This document shows positions 10,783 to 22,132 of a DNA stretch of 64,000 nucleotides, one piece after another. Within the stretch, counting starts at the first letter, position 1. Each line of letters starts with the position of its first letter. Position numbers and translations under genes: made by a program. This DNA is from Perilla frutescens (Eukaryota > Streptophyta > Magnoliopsida > Lamiales > Lamiaceae): positions 72,242,317 through 72,306,316 of the forward strand of contig BRKX01000001.1 in assembly GCA_026008535.1 (NCBI GenBank), in the 5' to 3' direction. The notes beneath the pieces are model-generated. The model saw nothing but the letters and a program-made list of their open reading frames with translations. It had not been told where the DNA came from and ran no database searches.

Positions 10783-12188
10783 TTACATATGGGTATTTTT
10801 TTCAAAAAATTAATATACTTTATCATCAATTTCGTAAATACTACTCCAAACATTTAATTATGTATATTATATTATTGGAATGGATCACATAATCTTGTTG
10901 AGCTGTGTGAGTAGTGTTTGGAGACGAACCTAGCCACATGAAAAGAAGTAATTTAATGTATAGATAATGAAGTCAATAAGAGTTGAGATCACTACAAAAA
11001 CAAAATATATGACTAAATAATTAATATAGTAGTAAAAAATATAGTTAAATGGTGTGCATGTGGTTGGTTTGCATCTTTTTATTTTGTGACCGGACTTTAT
11101 GACTTTAGCAGCATTTTATTGCGAAAAAAATGAAATCATGATGAAAAGCTACTTCTTCTCCATGAAGTAAACAACAACACATTCAATTTCATTTTAAGTC
11201 AAATTCCCTTCATTTCTTGACTGATTTACTTTTCCAAAAAAAGCACTGCACTTTTTTCATTTAATTTATATGTCTTTGCTTCCCCCCCTAACTCGTATAT
11301 ACATTACAAATTGCAATCACGAAGACCGAGAAAAATTAGAGGGATGGTCTCGAACCCGAAACATCTCTTTATTATACTGATAGATAATCCACCGTTTGGA
11401 TGTTCCTGAAGTGAAGTCACAGGAAATCATATGTTCACACATTGTGTTGCATCATATGTTAGCTATTAAATTTATTAGTTTTTATTCCTTTTTTTTACAC
11501 TGATTTTAATTTCTTATGTTTTAATTTAATTTTACATTTGTTAATCATGACTGATTATACCAAATTACGGTTTACGGTTATTTTTTATTATTTAATAATT
11601 AATTATTCTGATTGATTATTGTAGAAATATGATTTATAATCTTAAAATTTTAATTTATTAATAAATTGAAAATAAAAATTAGAAGAAAAATTAATAAATT
11701 TAATAAGGAAAGAGAGGATGTAAGAGGGTTTTAATTAGAACATATCCGCAATTAGGCGAAAACTCACATTTAATATAAAATTGAAATTGAAAATAAAACT
11801 GCACATTTAATTTAGGTTTGGCAATTAATTAATTAATTAATTAATTATCCATTGAGATTGTTTACTAATTGAATCGCACCTAAATAAGAGAGGTGTTGGA
11901 GCAGTCAACTTTATATGTCAGAAATCCATAATTTAAAGTGATTTGATAGGAAAAGCCAACACATGTATAAAACATTGTATAGTATATATAGTATATACTA
12001 ATCAAAACCCAAAACTGCAGTAAAGGCAATTGAAATATTGTTGGAAATCAATAATTTTTTACTATAAATTAAAGTTCATTAATCTTTAGCATGCTTTCAA
12101 TATCACAAACAAGTTGCTTAGTGTAAAAGAAACTGTTTGTTTGGAAAACAAATTAAAAAGAGAATTTATGTCACCAGTCTTTCCATCT
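10783..12188. other. AT-rich DNA upstream of the NAC gene
   Basis: No gene is seen. Near 11340 the sequence GGTCTCGAACCCGAAACATC on the minus strand contains a GGGTTCGAGACC box like an internal RNA polymerase III B box, perhaps a worn SINE. An (AATT)n run lies at about 11824-11846. Confidence 0.45.
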
Positions 12189-12195
12189 CTATAAA
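12189..12195 (+). promoter_or_regulatory. Probable TATA box of the NAC gene
   Basis: TATAAAG lies about 60 bases before the chosen ATG at 12251. The distance implies a very short leader. Confidence 0.4.
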
Positions 12196-12250
12196 GATCG
12201 AGCTAGCTCCAGTAGACTCTATCCTCCATGCAAAGCTCTCTCTCTCTTCA

Positions 12251-13708
12251 ATGGAGAAGTTGAATTTTGTTAGAGATGGAGGGAGAAAATTGCCTCCTGG
12301 ATTTAGGTTTCAGCCCACAGATGAAGAGATTGTCTTCCAATATTTGTCTCGTAAAACATTTTCACATCCTCTGCCAGCTCTTGTTATTCCAGAAATCGAC
12401 ATTTTCAGCTTCGATCCATGGCAACTTCCAGGTATTTTTTTGGCATTTTTTCAACATAAACTAATATATGTGTGTGTGGGCGCGTGCATGTAATTTGCAT
12501 GCATATTGTTGTGATATAGATTGTGTATGATTTTTATTTTATTTTTGTGAGTGAAGGTGATTCAGAGCAAGACATGTATTTCTTTAGCAATTATCGATGT
12601 GGGGACAAGAGTGAGAGAGTCACGCCTTCGGGTTTCTGGAAGGCAACCGCCTCTTCCAAACAGATTAATTCTTCAAAAAGAATGCCTATAGTTGGGATCC
12701 GAAAATCCCTCGTTTTCTACAAATCGGGCGCGAAGAAGAATCTTCGCCCCGTTAGAACTGATTGGGTCATGCATGAATACTGCATTGCCCTCTCAGAAAA
12801 TTCTCACTCACACAATTCTCAGGTAACCTTAATGATCATGAATTAAAATAGGATTTAATTTTATTTCAATACTAGTTATATATGAAGTGACGCGTGTTCA
12901 GGAATTTTATTTAGGGAGTCCAATTAAACATAATAAAAAAAATTAAATTATTATGTATAAATTAAAATTAAATTTGATGGTTGTCATGTTAATCAACTCA
13001 GTTACAATATTTGTATGTACCAAACTATGAAAAATAAAAATGAATCTAAGATTATAAGCAAATATTCCCTTATTATTCACGTGACAATATTTGTTGGGAC
13101 CATAGCTCAACGTATCCCCGAAATTTTAAAACAAAAACAATATTCAATGTTTTAGAGAAAGAAGAAAAATATATAAAATTACAAGAAAATAAATACAAAT
13201 TAAATTTAAGTGTAGATTCTGTCTATCATACAGTTTATTTTTAAAAAAAAATCAACAAGAAAAGAGAGAGCATGGGGTTTTATTAAATTGTTTCAGTTAA
13301 ATGTTGTTCAATTACTAAAAACACCCTTGGAAGTTTTTGAAATTTCAAGGAAGCCCAATTCCTCCCTTGGACCTAATGTAGATCCGTCCCTGTATATATT
13401 GCTCGATTATCACGTACATTGTACATACATATATGATGCAGAAATTCCATCATTGCATATTGTGATGAATTTGTTTGATGTTAACAAATTTACAAATCAT
13501 TGAACTCTTTTTGTAGGGTAACTCTTTGATTCGAATTGGAGATTGGACATTATGCCGTATGTTTTTGAAGAAACGAAGCACGATTGGTGGGACCGGAACG
13601 TATGATTCTTCGAATGTACACACGAGTGATGCAGATTCTTGCTCAGCTTCATCGTCGTCTCCGAATTCTGATTCTACTATTTTTAATGAGGTCTCTTCAT
13701 CAAGATAG
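12251..13708 (+). CDS. NAC-domain transcription factor, short (212 aa)
   Basis: Exons are 12251-12431, 12557-12822 and 13517-13708; all introns are GT-AG, and the three-exon layout is normal for NAC genes. The NAC DNA-binding fold is complete: subdomain A LPPGFRFQPTDEE (from residue 14), B IPEIDIFSFDPWQLPG, C with PSGFWKAT (84-91), D with VRTDWVMHEY, and E with GDWTLCRMFLKKR (about 157-169). It ends in a Ser-rich tail of only about 40 residues. The WTLCR(M/I)FLKKR end resembles NAC083/VNI2-type proteins, which are usually somewhat longer. Oddities: the usual Tyr of the GYWKATG motif is Phe and the following Gly is Ser, and the region before it (YRCGDKSERV) departs from the common KYPNGxRxNR pattern. 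It should act in the nucleus; the target genes are unknown. The start is the first ATG before subdomain A. Confidence 0.9.
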
Positions 13709-14632
13709 ATATCATTTGATTTAGTAGATATATTATAATAGTTTAAATTCCTCAAAAGTTGATGATTTTGTGGTGTTGTATAATTTGTGATGCAACTTTA
13801 AACAAAAGCAGGAGGGAAAAAGGTCATTTAATTTCATTGGGCTGAGTAAAGCTTATATAGCATGGCTCTATCTATATACAAGTCAACTTTAATTTGTACC
13901 AAAATAATTGTATCATCATGTCCCTCCAATGTGTGTGGTCTTCATGGCCTATTTTATTACATTTAATTTAAGAATTGGGATTGTGGTTTGTATTTATAAT
14001 GTTTATTAATATGCAATATATACCAAGCTATTTGTGGAATTGAGATAATGTTGATTATGGTGATAAGATGTGGTGTGAGTGATGTTGAAAATTGCATATT
14101 TGTGGTGATCTATAACCTACAAAATACAAAAAAAAAAACTTGTAATTATTTGTATAAGTAGGTTCTTTTTAATATAATTAACATTTTTTAAATAAAAAAA
14201 CAAGTTATAATTTTGGGACAGACCGAAAAGAGAAAAACTTTTTTAAGACTAGGGTGTGTAGTTTGTAGTCATTATTCGATGGTCTGCATTGTCTGAATCC
14301 CACTCTTATACAATAGTATGTAAACCACATAAAAGAAATAAATCACATTTAAAAAAATTAGGCACGAGACATATCTAGTGATGCTGATGAGATTTGAATT
14401 CGAGATTTTCGATCCCAAACCACTCCACCATCTTCAAGGAACTAAAAAAAATTCATTTTTGAGATGGGAGGAGTACAATGCAATGTAATTGTAGTTTTCT
14501 CTGGGTGTTATCATGTAATACAAAAATTCTCATTTTTTATTTTTTTAGAAGGCCAAATATATAGTTATGTCCCTCACTTCCATAAATTTTGTAAAAATAT
14601 CATGAACCTAAAAAATATTATCAAAATTACCT
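13709..14632. other. 3' region of the NAC gene and spacer
   Basis: No further gene is seen. On the minus strand at about 14390-14430 a box-A-like TGGTGGAGTGGTT precedes a box-B-like GAATTCAAATCTC, suggesting a SINE remnant. Confidence 0.4.
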
Positions 14633-14770
14633 AAACTTTCCATATTTTTCAAAAGTCATAAAATTCAATTTAGGGTGTAGGATTGTTAACAAATATCGCC
14701 AAACTTTCCATATTTTTCAAAAGTCATAAAATTCAATTTAGGGTGTAGGATTGTTAACAAATATCGCCAA
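14633..14770. repeat. 68-bp tandem duplication
   Basis: The unit that starts AAACTTTCCATATTTTTC and ends AACAAATATCGCC is present twice in succession (14633-14700 and 14701-14768), virtually identical, so the duplication is recent. Confidence 0.9.
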
Positions 14771-15375
14771 AGTCTAGTGTTTAAATAACGCGAAAAATTA
14801 TATTTCACATTGAAATTAAATATAATTTTCAACATTAGATTCCGACATATTTTATCAACAATCCGATATATTTGACCTCCTTTTCGAGAAAATAAATATT
14901 CATTTTAAATAAGGTATGTATGTATATAATATTTCTACCAACCTAGTTGTACTTCCAAGTAATTATCCAAGGTACAACACTTCAAAGCATCCTCGGATCG
15001 GCAAACGAAAAACACGAAGTTTTCTGTTCTAACAGTCAGCATCACCAAGAAATGTATACAAGCGCGGAATAAACGAAAATATTTGCCTTGCATCCAAATC
15101 TCTCTTTTCAATACGGAAAAGAAAAAGAAAAAATATTGAAACAGGTTCGTTTTCAGACACCCATTTTCCCGCATTTAATTGGGTCTTTTTGCTTTCTACT
15201 GGAATTCATTCGCGTCATTAGCGGTGGGTGGTTGTGTTTCTGTGTTTTCACAGTGTATTGGAGATGGGTTTCGTGGCGCAAGATTCGATTTTGATAATGG
15301 AGATCTAATTTTTATTAATATGTGATGTATTTCTGTTTTGATATAATCAGGTATTTGTGGTGAAGAGGTGGAAAA
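14771..15375. promoter_or_regulatory. Upstream region and leader of PDH E1 beta gene
   Basis: A leader intron is likely. A candidate acceptor, TATAATCAG, ends at about 15351, only 25 bases before the ATG, and a T-rich stretch precedes it. I could not place a convincing TATA box. The frames on both strands here match no family. Confidence 0.4.
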
Positions 15376-18300
15376 ATGTTGGGAATTATAAGACAAAGGG
15401 CGGCCGGGAAACTCCATCATGCTTTGGTAATAGTGGTTCTTAATTTTGTTATGGCATCTAGTGGAATCATTAACCCTTTCTTGATTTTTGGCTTGATTTA
15501 GAATTATTCATTTTTTTTTTAAATTTGTTTTCTCTTGAAAGAGTTTGGAGCAAGGAGTTGGAGCAGTTGGGGTGAGAGCCTTTTCTTCATCTGCCAAGCA
15601 GGTAATGAGAGTCTCTACTTATTTTGAATTTTGAAATAGCATGTTTGATGAAGGATTGATGTATAGCTGGTAAAAGAACTTTTGATTACGTAGGTAATGG
15701 TGAATTTAGAACTTTGTGCATCTGAAATCCTTACCCTTGGCACTGCATTTGGTGATTTACTGCAATATAGCTAGGATTTTTGTGTCAATGTTCTTTCAAT
15801 TACCTTCTATGAGGAGTATCAAAAAGTTGAATTGTATATCAATAGGATCAGTAGTGATAGTGTATATTTTCGTTTGAGGCGCCTAAAGTGTGCGATTCAG
15901 GTGTTTCCTGTTTATATATGATTTAACTCACAGGTACGTGTAGTACGTGCTGGTCATGGTGAATAATATTTATTTGCCATTTGTTGCAGATGACAGTGCG
16001 TGATGCTTTAAATTCTGCACTCGATGAAGAAATGTCTGCTGATCCCAAAGTGTTTATGATGGGTGAAGAGGTATCATTGAAGTTTTAATTGGGTTTACGA
16101 GAGGAAAAAGGATTTTTTTTGTTGTTGTTTCTTCCTTTTGGGTTTCATTATACTTGTTGACTTCCTTGATACGGTTTACAGGTTGGTGAGTATCAGGGTG
16201 CATATAAGGTGAGTATCTTCAATTATTACCTCAATGTTCATTGAAAAATCTACATGTTACAAACTAGTTCTGATTTACTGCATTTTGTATCAGATCACCA
16301 AAGGCCTTCTGGATAAATACGGTCCTGAGAGGGTTCTTGATACACCTATCACCGAGGTTGGATTTTGTCCTGTATTCATGAATTGTTTGTTTTAATTGAG
16401 TGGTCTCCATGTAATGCTCAACTATGTACTCTGTCTTAGGCTGGATTTACTGGAATTGGAGTCGGCGCAGCATATCATGGTCTAAGGCCTGTGATAGAGT
16501 TCATGACTTTCAACTTTTCAATGCAGGTTAGACTACTTTGCCCGGATACAATGTTTGGCGTCATGGGGTTTAAAATTTATTAATATTTCCTTCTATTGAT
16601 GAAATTTTCACGCATTCTCTCTGACACTCCATTTACTTGCTGCTCGTAGCAGCATGCATGCTTGCTCTGCTGTTATGTTACTCTTTTCATAATGAAATCG
16701 ATTCCCGTGATATCTGACTCTGGCAAATGTGCATTTAGTTCAACTTGTCAATGACAAGCTTATATCACGGTAATATAATAGGCCATGAAAATAAACTTTA
16801 TATCGTATCTTTGGCTAATGTGACTTCTTGATATCCTGCCCAAATCCACTAATTGTTAACTGTATTTATTGTGATGGAACTTGTTTTTCCTTAGTCTGCT
16901 TCCTATATCAATGTGACTAGAGGAGTCCATCTACCAACTTGTCTTGCTTTACAGTTTGTTAAATTGAGTCACATTTGTCAATTTAATTGTGGAGGTGGAC
17001 TTGGGGCAGTGTAGTTTTCTTCCTGAATTCCCTTTAATACACCATAGTTTTCTGTAAAAGCGAAGTTGATCTATAAAATCAGCTGACAGTAAATTAATCA
17101 ACAAGAATAGAACTGAAGATTTTTTTATTTTTTTTATCTTCTCTTGATACATGTTTAAATATATTATAGCATTTGACTTGTGATTTTCTTATTTATAAAG
17201 TTTTCTTCCCACCCCAACCACCCACCGCCTAAACCGGGTTAACTGGGGAGGAGGAATTTGGGGATTATTTCCTAGATGCATTTTAATCTATGGCAATAAG
17301 CCTAAACATTGAGAGTTTTTTCTAAGCATGTTTTAATTGAAGGACATTGGGCATAGGTGAAACTGAGAATGTAACCTAAGATGTTTATTTCAGGCCATCG
17401 ATCACATCATTAATTCTGCTGCAAAATCGAATTACATGTCTTCCGGTCAGATATCGGTGCCGATTGTTTTCAGGGGCCCGAATGGTGCTGCATCTGGCGT
17501 GGGTGCTCAACATTCACAGGTATCAATTTGACTACTGTCCACTGAGGTTATGCTGAAATGTGTACATTTTAGGTTCCTCAACTCAATGCACATGTAAATT
17601 TTTAAGTGGTTATATACTGATGGCTTAAATTTAATTTACGTCTTAAGCAAGAATGTAACTCTAGAGTTTAGATAAGTGGCTATTTCTACTGCTGTGAGAA
17701 AGAATATTCATTTTACTGACTGCTGTTTCCTATCTACCATCTAGTGGAGGACTAGATATGGTGGATGATACAATACCAGAAAAGGCCAATGATTAACAAT
17801 CCATGCTGACAGGAATTAGCATTCTCTGATGCCTATGACCTCAAATTCAAGAAATAATGTTTAAGAAATGTCCAAAGCAGGGATGTGATGCTTTCCCTTC
17901 CTTTAAGAAAACAAGAAAGGGTCCAAAATTTGGATAACACTAAAAGCTAAAGAATATATAAAAAAGAAAAGGGGAAAAATGGGAAATGGAAATATCATCT
18001 TCTCATTTTACTGTTCATTATGTTGTGTGCTGCTAAGCTGTAAGGACCTAGGTTCTGTTATAATGCATCTCTCAAACCTTAAGCAGTATTTCATGAATTG
18101 TTACTCGTAGATATATTCTTCAATGTGCTAGAAGTTTGTGTTGGAAGGCCTTATTTTTTGGTTCAAGGTTTGGATACTCTTTGGTTGTGATGAGACATAG
18201 ACAGAGAGACTGAGGAATTGGTTGTTGCGTAGTCATCTTTCCACTTTCCCTGTCACACATATTACTCCGTCATGGTACTATCAGTAATTCAGTATTTCTC

Positions 18301-20131
18301 AAATCACAAGCTGAGTTACCCCCCCCCCCCTTCCAGTGTTATGCAGCATGGTTTGGCGCGTGCCCAGGACTAAAAGTACTGGCTCCATATTCTTCAGAAG
18401 ATGCACGAGGCCTGCTTAAAGCTGCTATAAGGGATCCAGATCCTGTTGTATTCCTTGAAAATGAACTGCTGTAAGTTGTATCGCGTAGATAATGTTCATG
18501 TCAATCCTGATACGTGTACATAATACTGCATCATCATATGTTTTTTTTTTTTAATTTCATTAATGTCGAGTTTTCCTTGCGGATTAACTTTCCAGATATG
18601 GAGAGTCATTTCCCGTTTCAGCTGAAGTTCTTGATTCTAGTTTCTGTCTGCCTATCGGGAAAGCTAAGGTATACCGTTGAAATACATTCTGCTCTTGTGA
18701 GTTGTGACTTAAATATTAAATACTTCTTGCTCGTGAAACTTTGGCAGATTGAACGTGAAGGGAAGGATGTAACAATCACTGCTTACTCAAAGATGGTTGG
18801 CTATTCTCTTCAGGTCTGTCGTATATCTGTCATTGGGTTCATATTAATTAATCGTGTGGCACCTTAAAAACCATCCATCAATTGTCTATTTCTTTCTCTA
18901 TATATACTTATTTATCTTCTTTATCTTACATTCCATTTTCAAAAAAAAAAAAGCAAGATTGTGGAAATTTGGCGTAATATTTCATCTACATTACGTTACA
19001 GATGGAAAAGTGAATAAAATTTGCAAAGTTCAGTTGGTCAAGTATGATAATTATATAATCTGGATGGTTAAATGTCACAAGAAAAGCTTAGATGGTAAAA
19101 TGTAAAAGCACTCGTAGTATGAATGGCAAAGTGTTTTTCCTCTCTAATTAATATTGTCCATTAGATGAAGGATTCACTTATGGTAGCTCATAAGTGTTTT
19201 AGCTTTACTTGCTACTTGTAATCTGGTAGTTCATCATGAGACCCATATCGTCTTCCATTGGATGCGAACTCCCACTTCTTAATATCAAGAATCTTTGTAG
19301 CAGTATTTGTTGGCTGATGTGCTAATGGATATTTGGATCCATATGCATGGCATTATGACATTTGACTCAATTGAATGAATTCCGTACTTGCATGGAATCA
19401 ACTTAATGTTTTACTTGAATAATGCAAATTCATATATATTTTTTTTGTCTCTTGGAGTGACTTTTCCTTTATATATTAGGCTGCTGATATTCTTGCAAAA
19501 GAAGGGATTAATGCTGAGGTAAATTCAGCTATGCCTTTACATGTTCATATACAGAGTTAAATATAGAAGTTCTATGATCCTTAGTCCTATTGGGTCGCTG
19601 TTTGTTTCTGCAGGTGATAAATCTTCGCTCCATCCGACCTCTTGACCGATCTACCATAAATGCTTCTGTTAGGAAAACAAACAGGCTTGTGACTGTCGAA
19701 GAAGGATTCCCTCAACACGGTGTCGGTGCTGAGATCTGGTCATTTTCTTTATACAGATGCATCCCTCTTTTATCCATCTTTAGCTATAAGCAATAGCTAT
19801 AAGCATCCCCCCGTTCCGTCGCTTGCATATTTAATCATCATCTTTATTTCTTCAGCGCTACTGTTGTCGAAGATAGCTTTGAGTATCTTGATGCACCTGT
19901 TGAGAGGATTGCCGGGGCTGATGTTCCCACACCCTATGCTGCAAATCTCGAGAGATCAGCTTTTCCACAGGTTTGTGCTTTCTTGATTATTTTTCTTCTT
20001 GCCATCGAATGAATTTAGAGCATTGCCTGAGTAGAAACCCATAGTCGAACTTAGCTCACGTTCGGGATCTATATTGTCAGGTCGATGACATTGTTCGTGC
20101 AGCAAAGAGAGCCTGCTACCGGTCAAGATAA
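15376..20131 (+). CDS. PDH2: Pyruvate dehydrogenase E1 component subunit beta, mitochondrial
   Basis: Exons: 15376-15426, 15542-15601, 15990-16070, 16182-16208, 16294-16356, 16440-16526, 17394-17519, 18337-18470, 18596-18668, 18748-18813, 19480-19518, 19614-19738, 19856-19970, 20081-20131. Together they encode 365 residues, close to plant orthologs. The protein is the thiamine-pyrophosphate-dependent decarboxylase half of the pyruvate dehydrogenase complex; it pairs with E1 alpha in an alpha2beta2 tetramer in the mitochondrial matrix and feeds acetyl-CoA to the TCA cycle. The first 37 residues form an Arg-rich, acid-poor presequence (MLGIIRQRAAGKLHHAL, then RAFSSSAKQ). Family blocks follow: GEEVGEYQGAYK (62-73) with the cofactor-activating Glu, EFMTFNFSMQAIDH, FRGPNGAASGVGAQHSQ, the C-terminal transketolase domain with VINLRSIRPLD, and PYAANLE. 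All introns are GT-AG and all phases fit. No break is seen. Confidence 0.97.
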
Positions 20132-21544
20132 GTCAGCTAACCAAGGAACATGAGGCTTCTGCTGTTTCCATATATTCTTCTGTCAAGATCATTCCTTTTT
20201 TGTACGCATGGTGGTGTTTGCCTCGCCTTGTCTCGTATCTTTCACAGGGAAATATTGGATGATTCCCACATCTGGGTTTGACAGACTTGCTCTAGATAGA
20301 GACACAAACAGCACCCCCCCCCCCCCAGAGGAAATAAGGTTCTGAAATCGAACTTTCAGCAATTTTGGGGAATGCTAACTTGTAAAACAATTTGATTCAA
20401 GAAAGAGGCAGATATATGAATATATCTGCTTCTGAACGTTTTTCTGGAGAACTTATTAAATTTTGAGATTTTTTTTTCTGTGTTATATATTTGTAATTGC
20501 GTTGGTGTTTCGATTTGGATGACATAATAGTGGACCCAAATTAAATGGGAAATGAAAACTGAAAATGAAAAAAAAAAACAGGCCATAATGGGGGACTGTT
20601 AAAAGTAAAATGAAATTTAGTGATAATATACCAATAACTCACCTACCCTCAATTGAAATAAATGTAGATGTTCATTAAAGAGTTTGGACAGATTTCAAAG
20701 GCATAAACCCTAAACCCAAGGGATCAATCTCATATGAGTCACCTCCATATTCGAATCCATCGTTAATGTATGTCATATTCAAAATTGGATCAATCACCAA
20801 TGTAAAAAATAAATAAAAAATCAATCTATCCATACATATATTAGCAAAATCGTCTTGTTAAACAGTTGTTGTAATCTGTTGTCTATAAATAGTTGACAGA
20901 AATTTCATCTGTTTAAAAGATAACGGTTAAAATCCGTATTCTGTCTATAAACTGTTGTATGTTTTGTTTGTCTATTGGACAATCCACTGTTGTGAAATAA
21001 CGGTCTGTTTATTTTATTTTATTTTTACAAAAAATCTTTTTTTTTTTTTAATTTTCTCACTTTTCAAAACTATTATTACATATATTTTTTATTTTCCTAC
21101 TTTTCAAAATGGTTATTAAATATATGTAAGTCCAAACTATACATACTTATTTAACTTTATTTCTTATTGTAAGTCCATTAAATCAACACATTCAATATCG
21201 TTATTAATTAATAATTATTTTAAAATATTTGTTAGATTATTGTCATGATCAAATATTGTTATTTATTTGTCTAGGAGTCTGCTATGATGACTAAGTATTA
21301 TCATAAACACTTATATGCATTAGGTGTAAATAAAACTTATTTCAGTCGGGGAGGGTCAAAACGCGGGTCAACCTGCAAAAAAAATCCGGCAAAATCAATA
21401 TCAACTGCAACATTAAAAAGTATTACTCAAAATTCGAAAAGTATCACCTGCATCATTAAAAAGTAAGGCGTTTGGTAGTTATCTTATACTAGTTTATTTA
21501 GTTCAAATTGTGAATTTTTCCATTCCAATTAATATTTAGAATTT
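20132..21544. other. 3' UTR of PDH E1 beta, then AT-rich spacer
   Basis: The first 250-450 bases are probably the 3' UTR and include a 13-C run at 20314-20326. The rest is AT-rich and holds no gene I can support. Confidence 0.5.
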
Positions 21545-21735
21545 AAAAGTTCAAAGCTTGTTTAGGGTTCATGGTTTTTTTAGTTTATTATGTGTTTTTT
21601 AAGGGTTTATTTTGTGTTTTTTTTTATGGTTTTTTTAGATTTTTTTGAAGGTTTATTTTATGTGTTTTTAGGGATTTATTTTGTATTTTTTAAAGGATTT
21701 TTAGGAATTTATTTTGTATTTTTTGAAATAGTGAT
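21545..21735. repeat. GT-rich ladder repeat without element ends
   Basis: Degenerate units of GGTTTATTTTGTGTTTTTT type, as found inside the elements at 4329-4806 and 51538-52146. The flanking CTCCTGTACA ends and GC-rich block are missing. It may be a decayed copy or an independent expansion. Confidence 0.55.
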
Positions 21736-22132
21736 GTAAATAAGGGGGGAGCGGTTGATGTATGGAAGTCAAGCTCATGTATTACATTTTGTATTGATAA
21801 CTTTAATTTAAATGCATCATTCAGTACGGAACTATAATTAACAAATTATTTTTACAATATGATAATGTACAACTTAAATTAATATCATGATTTAATAAAT
21901 TAAATTAAATTTATATTATCGCACTTGAGAAATACTAGTTAATTTTTAAAATTCCCTCACCTCCGCTTCCTCTCCCCAAATCCTAGTGAAGAAGTCGCTA
22001 TTAGCAGAAAGAAATAAAATAACTTAATTTCTAAAATCGCACGTGGTCTCAATTTTTTGAACCGAAAATCGCATTTCTGGGCGGGCGTACAAAGGTGCAG
22101 GCTTGCATCCCAGTTAAGGGGAAAAACCGAAA
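21736..22132. promoter_or_regulatory. Upstream region of valyl-tRNA synthetase gene
   Basis: A CACGTG G-box lies at 22040-22045, 93 bases before the ATG, within a short CT-rich presumptive promoter. No TATA box is evident, which is common for housekeeping genes. The overlapping short frames starting at 22057 and 22095 are out of frame with the real protein. Confidence 0.4.

Noticed and set aside
12137..12250. Upstream extension of the NAC frame
   Set aside because: It has no ATG (begins at TTG) and precedes the conserved N-terminus; the ATG at 12251 is the natural start.
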